NCBI GenBank assembly: GCA_047495785.1
Contig: JBLDXI010000029.1
Span: forward strand, 3,100,001-3,164,000
Reading direction: 5' to 3'
Length of the DNA: 64,000 nt
Origin: Lepidodermella squamata
Lineage: Eukaryota > Gastrotricha
Both the position numbers and the translations under genes were made by a program. The notes under the pieces are model-generated. The model worked only from the letters and a program-made list of their open reading frames with translations, was not told the DNA's origin and did no database searches. Below are positions 62,070-64,000 of the stretch, piece after piece. Numbering within the stretch: the stretch's first letter is position 1; each line of letters begins with the position of its first letter.

Positions 62070-64000
62070 CTAAAAGAGGGAATCGCTCCTTCTCATCAGC
62101 TGCATGAAATCAATCATGAAATGGCCGTGCGCGAAAGTGTTGATGCCATCATCACTGACCCATCGCTTATCATCATAGGGACACAGGGCAACCTTGGAAC
62201 TTTGCATCGTAACTAAGTTATGGGAGAATGATCGAATCTGATTGAAATTTATATTGACTACTTTCTTGTTCTTCACGCAATCCCTGTAATGGTCGAATGT
62301 CAGCTTCGACTTCACGCCCTGCCGCTTAACTCCCTTCGCCTTTTTTATTTCATCTTTTTCTGAGTACAAAATTGCATAGACCTTGGATCGTGCTCCGGCG
62401 AATTCTCGTATTACACGTCCCTTTGCTTCGTCTTTAAATACGCCGTTAGTTTTACAGTTGACAGTTGAGAATAGGAAGTGATCTTTAGGATAATCAGAGA
62501 AATCGAATAGGTTTTCGATGGGTTTCATGTCTGTGTAAACGTCTCCAGTTGTGATATGGTAGCACAACGAATCTGTGTCTGTGAAAAGAAGCTTAGCTTT
62601 GTCGCCGTACTTTCGTTTGATGACATTGTAGTGGAAGTCGTACATATGCACCTTGGACAAATCCAAAATGGCTGCTCCAACGATAATTGGTCGATCATAA
62701 AAGATCTCAGTTTTTGCCATTTCCACGCTGAACAGCTCGTCACTTATCTTCTTAGCGTCCTTGAATGTTGGTTTGTTTACGAGTTTCTGAAGCTTCTTAG
62801 GGCAAGTAACCAGTTTTAAGTCAATGCGATTCCGAACGTTCTCACAAGTTTTACCGAAAATGACGTTATTCATCAGTTTGAAAAACCCCTTCTCAAATTC
62901 ATTGCTAGCCTCTTTTCGCTTTCGAGTATTGAATGCGATATAGGGCTCGGCCCAATTGCTCTGTTTGAACTTCAAAGCTCGGTGCACCTTTTTCAGAACT
63001 AGACCATTATCAAGAGCTTGCTGTAGCGCGCGATAGTGCATGACGTAATGTTTCTTGTCGTTCAGGTTTTGTGTTAGCTTTTTCACCTTCGCCGGCCTGT
63101 TAAGTCCTAATTGCTTATGCAGATCTTGCATGTGAGGGCTCGGTTCGCAAAGAATATGCTCTGGACAGAACGGATAGTCATTATGTGAGTCATGAAGCCT
63201 TGCAGGATAGTCGATATCAACCTCCAGCATGTACCCGAATTCGTCTTGGTCCCCAAGTGACTTCACAAAATCTTTGGTGATTGTTTCAGGGCCAATCCAT
63301 TCGAAGTCTTTCTGCGGTAACCACTGGGTCATCGCGAAAGAATAAAGAGCGTTGGCGTCCCAATACATTATAAACGATTTCGGAGCATTTGCGTCATAGT
63401 CTGTCATACCCTCGTTATTAGCCTTCGCGTACCTCCCAGGAATAACAGCTATACCGCCTCTTATGCCTTTTTCAACGAATTCAAGCATCTCCTTATTATC
63501 AAAGAGATCCAGTTCAACACGTGTGTATTTCAACATCGCGTCCCAACTTAACCCAGGTGCACCTAAATAATGCGCCGGGTCCAGATCGTAATAGCTTTTG
63601 CAGGTGTCTCGAAAACTGTCAAAACAATCTGCTAACAAGAGAACATCTGTTTTCAAATACAGGTCGTGGTAGTCTTTCAGAGTTTTGCAATTCAGTTTTG
63701 ACCAAACGGCTTGTGCGTGTTCATAATCCTCGTCAGATATAGAAGTTATTTCGATTTTGTTATCATCAAGCGAACAAGAATTTAGTCTGCATGAGAAATG
63801 TGACTTATTCGGTAGCTGAGTTTCATTCAGTTTGTCGAGGCTATCTATATAATCGTACGGATACACTCCCTTACGAAGTAGCAGGGATCTTTGTTCAGTT
63901 GTGAACTTAGAAAGCTGTTCATCAAAATGAGCGAATCTCTTTCCCGATTTTTTCAGATTACTGACTATCTGGTCCAGGCTTTCACTCATAAACTGAAACG
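62070..64000 (-). CDS. Protein-primed DNA polymerase B (Polinton/Maverick type), partial
   Basis: C-terminal 640-odd residues of a family B, protein-primed DNA polymerase (DNA_pol_B_2). The frame is open to the right edge, and FQFMSESLDQIVSNL at the edge matches the internal FRFM.SSLD.L block of the family, so the N-terminus with most of the exonuclease lies outside. Seen here: the Exo-III-like YHDLYLKTDVLLLADCF; palm motif A (YWDANALYSFAM); motif B region (NNVIFGKTCENVRNR); and motif C (FTDTDSLCY) with both catalytic Asp. No stop or frameshift occurs in 1.9 kb, so the gene may be active or recently so. Protein-primed PolB in an animal genome nearly always marks a Polinton/Maverick or a related integrated element; integrase, protease and capsid genes were not found in the window. 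Confidence 0.88.
   Translation of the reverse strand, partial: FQFMSESLDQIVSNLKKSGKRFAHFDEQLSKFTTEQRSLLLRKGVYPYDYIDSLDKLNETQLPNKSHFSCRLNSCSLDDNKIEITSISDEDYEHAQAVWSKLNCKTLKDYHDLYLKTDVLLLADCFDSFRDTCKSYYDLDPAHYLGAPGLSWDAMLKYTRVELDLFDNKEMLEFVEKGIRGGIAVIPGRYAKANNEGMTDYDANAPKSFIMYWDANALYSFAMTQWLPQKDFEWIGPETITKDFVKSLGDQDEFGYMLEVDIDYPARLHDSHNDYPFCPEHILCEPSPHMQDLHKQLGLNRPAKVKKLTQNLNDKKHYVMHYRALQQALDNGLVLKKVHRALKFKQSNWAEPYIAFNTRKRKEASNEFEKGFFKLMNNVIFGKTCENVRNRIDLKLVTCPKKLQKLVNKPTFKDAKKISDELFSVEMAKTEIFYDRPIIVGAAILDLSKVHMYDFHYNVIKRKYGDKAKLLFTDTDSLCYHITTGDVYTDMKPIENLFDFSDYPKDHFLFSTVNCKTNGVFKDEAKGRVIREFAGARSKVYAILYSEKDEIKKAKGVKRQGVKSKLTFDHYRDCVKNKKVVNINFNQIRSFSHNLVTMQSSKVALCPYDDKRWVSDDGINTFAHGHFMIDFMQLMRRSDSLF

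Noticed and set aside
1-64000. CRISPR array, rRNA operon or phage
   Set aside because: No regularly spaced short repeats with unique spacers, no rRNA-like sequence, and all gene structure is eukaryotic.

Overview
The window looks like nuclear DNA from a compact, AT-rich invertebrate (metazoan) genome. Every multi-exon gene I could resolve uses GT-AG introns, most of them only about 45 to 62 bases long. The protein families are animal ones: a Cys-loop receptor, EGF/PAN-like proteins, a homeobox protein and Ly6-like proteins. The acceptors are often TTTTCAG-like and there is a secreted beta-lactamase-domain protein, both of which would suit a nematode. However, a short interstitial run of CCCTAA (TTAGGG-type telomere repeat) does not fit the TTAGGC of chromadorean nematodes. 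I therefore leave the phylum open. There is no bacterial operon structure, no rRNA and no CRISPR.

Layout. 0.3-2.4 kb: a broken PIF/Harbinger transposon. 2.9-4.1 kb: an intact Cys-loop receptor gene (minus). 6.9-10.5 kb: a 17-exon EGF-type secreted protein gene (plus). 11.2-13.6 kb: two tandem paralogous single-pass membrane protein genes (minus). 16-41 kb: a region built from segmental duplications, each carrying a member of a cysteine-rich secreted protein family (intact at 17.7, 28.5 and 39.6 kb). It also holds a relic copy with an unrelated promoter at 31.1 kb and a final-exon scrap at 41.3 kb. This block is heavily invaded: a young Ty3/gypsy element with LTRs, LINE scraps, a relic Helitron, several MITEs and a copied fragment of the beta-lactamase gene. 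41.7-48.7 kb: an eight-TM protein gene, the beta-lactamase-domain gene, nested MITE/hAT elements, a second eight-TM gene and a homeobox gene (all genes minus). 48.7-55.2 kb: gene-poor, with a CpG-rich TATA-driven stretch and 409-bp-period repeats. 55.2-61 kb: a fifth cysteine-rich family gene, a third eight-TM gene, an RFX X-box palindrome and a head-to-head pair of Ly6-like genes. 61-64 kb: tRNA-like/SINE debris, a pyrimidine tract and a protein-primed DNA polymerase B gene of Polinton/Maverick type that runs off the right edge.

Three families recur and give the window its character. They are the cysteine-rich secreted family (five loci plus a scrap), the eight-TM single-exon family (41.7, 46.2, 56.7 kb) and the tandem 263-residue type I membrane pair (11-13.6 kb). 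I recognise none of them by name. Gene models were built by hand from splice signals; every intact model has a total coding length divisible by three, which is the main internal check.
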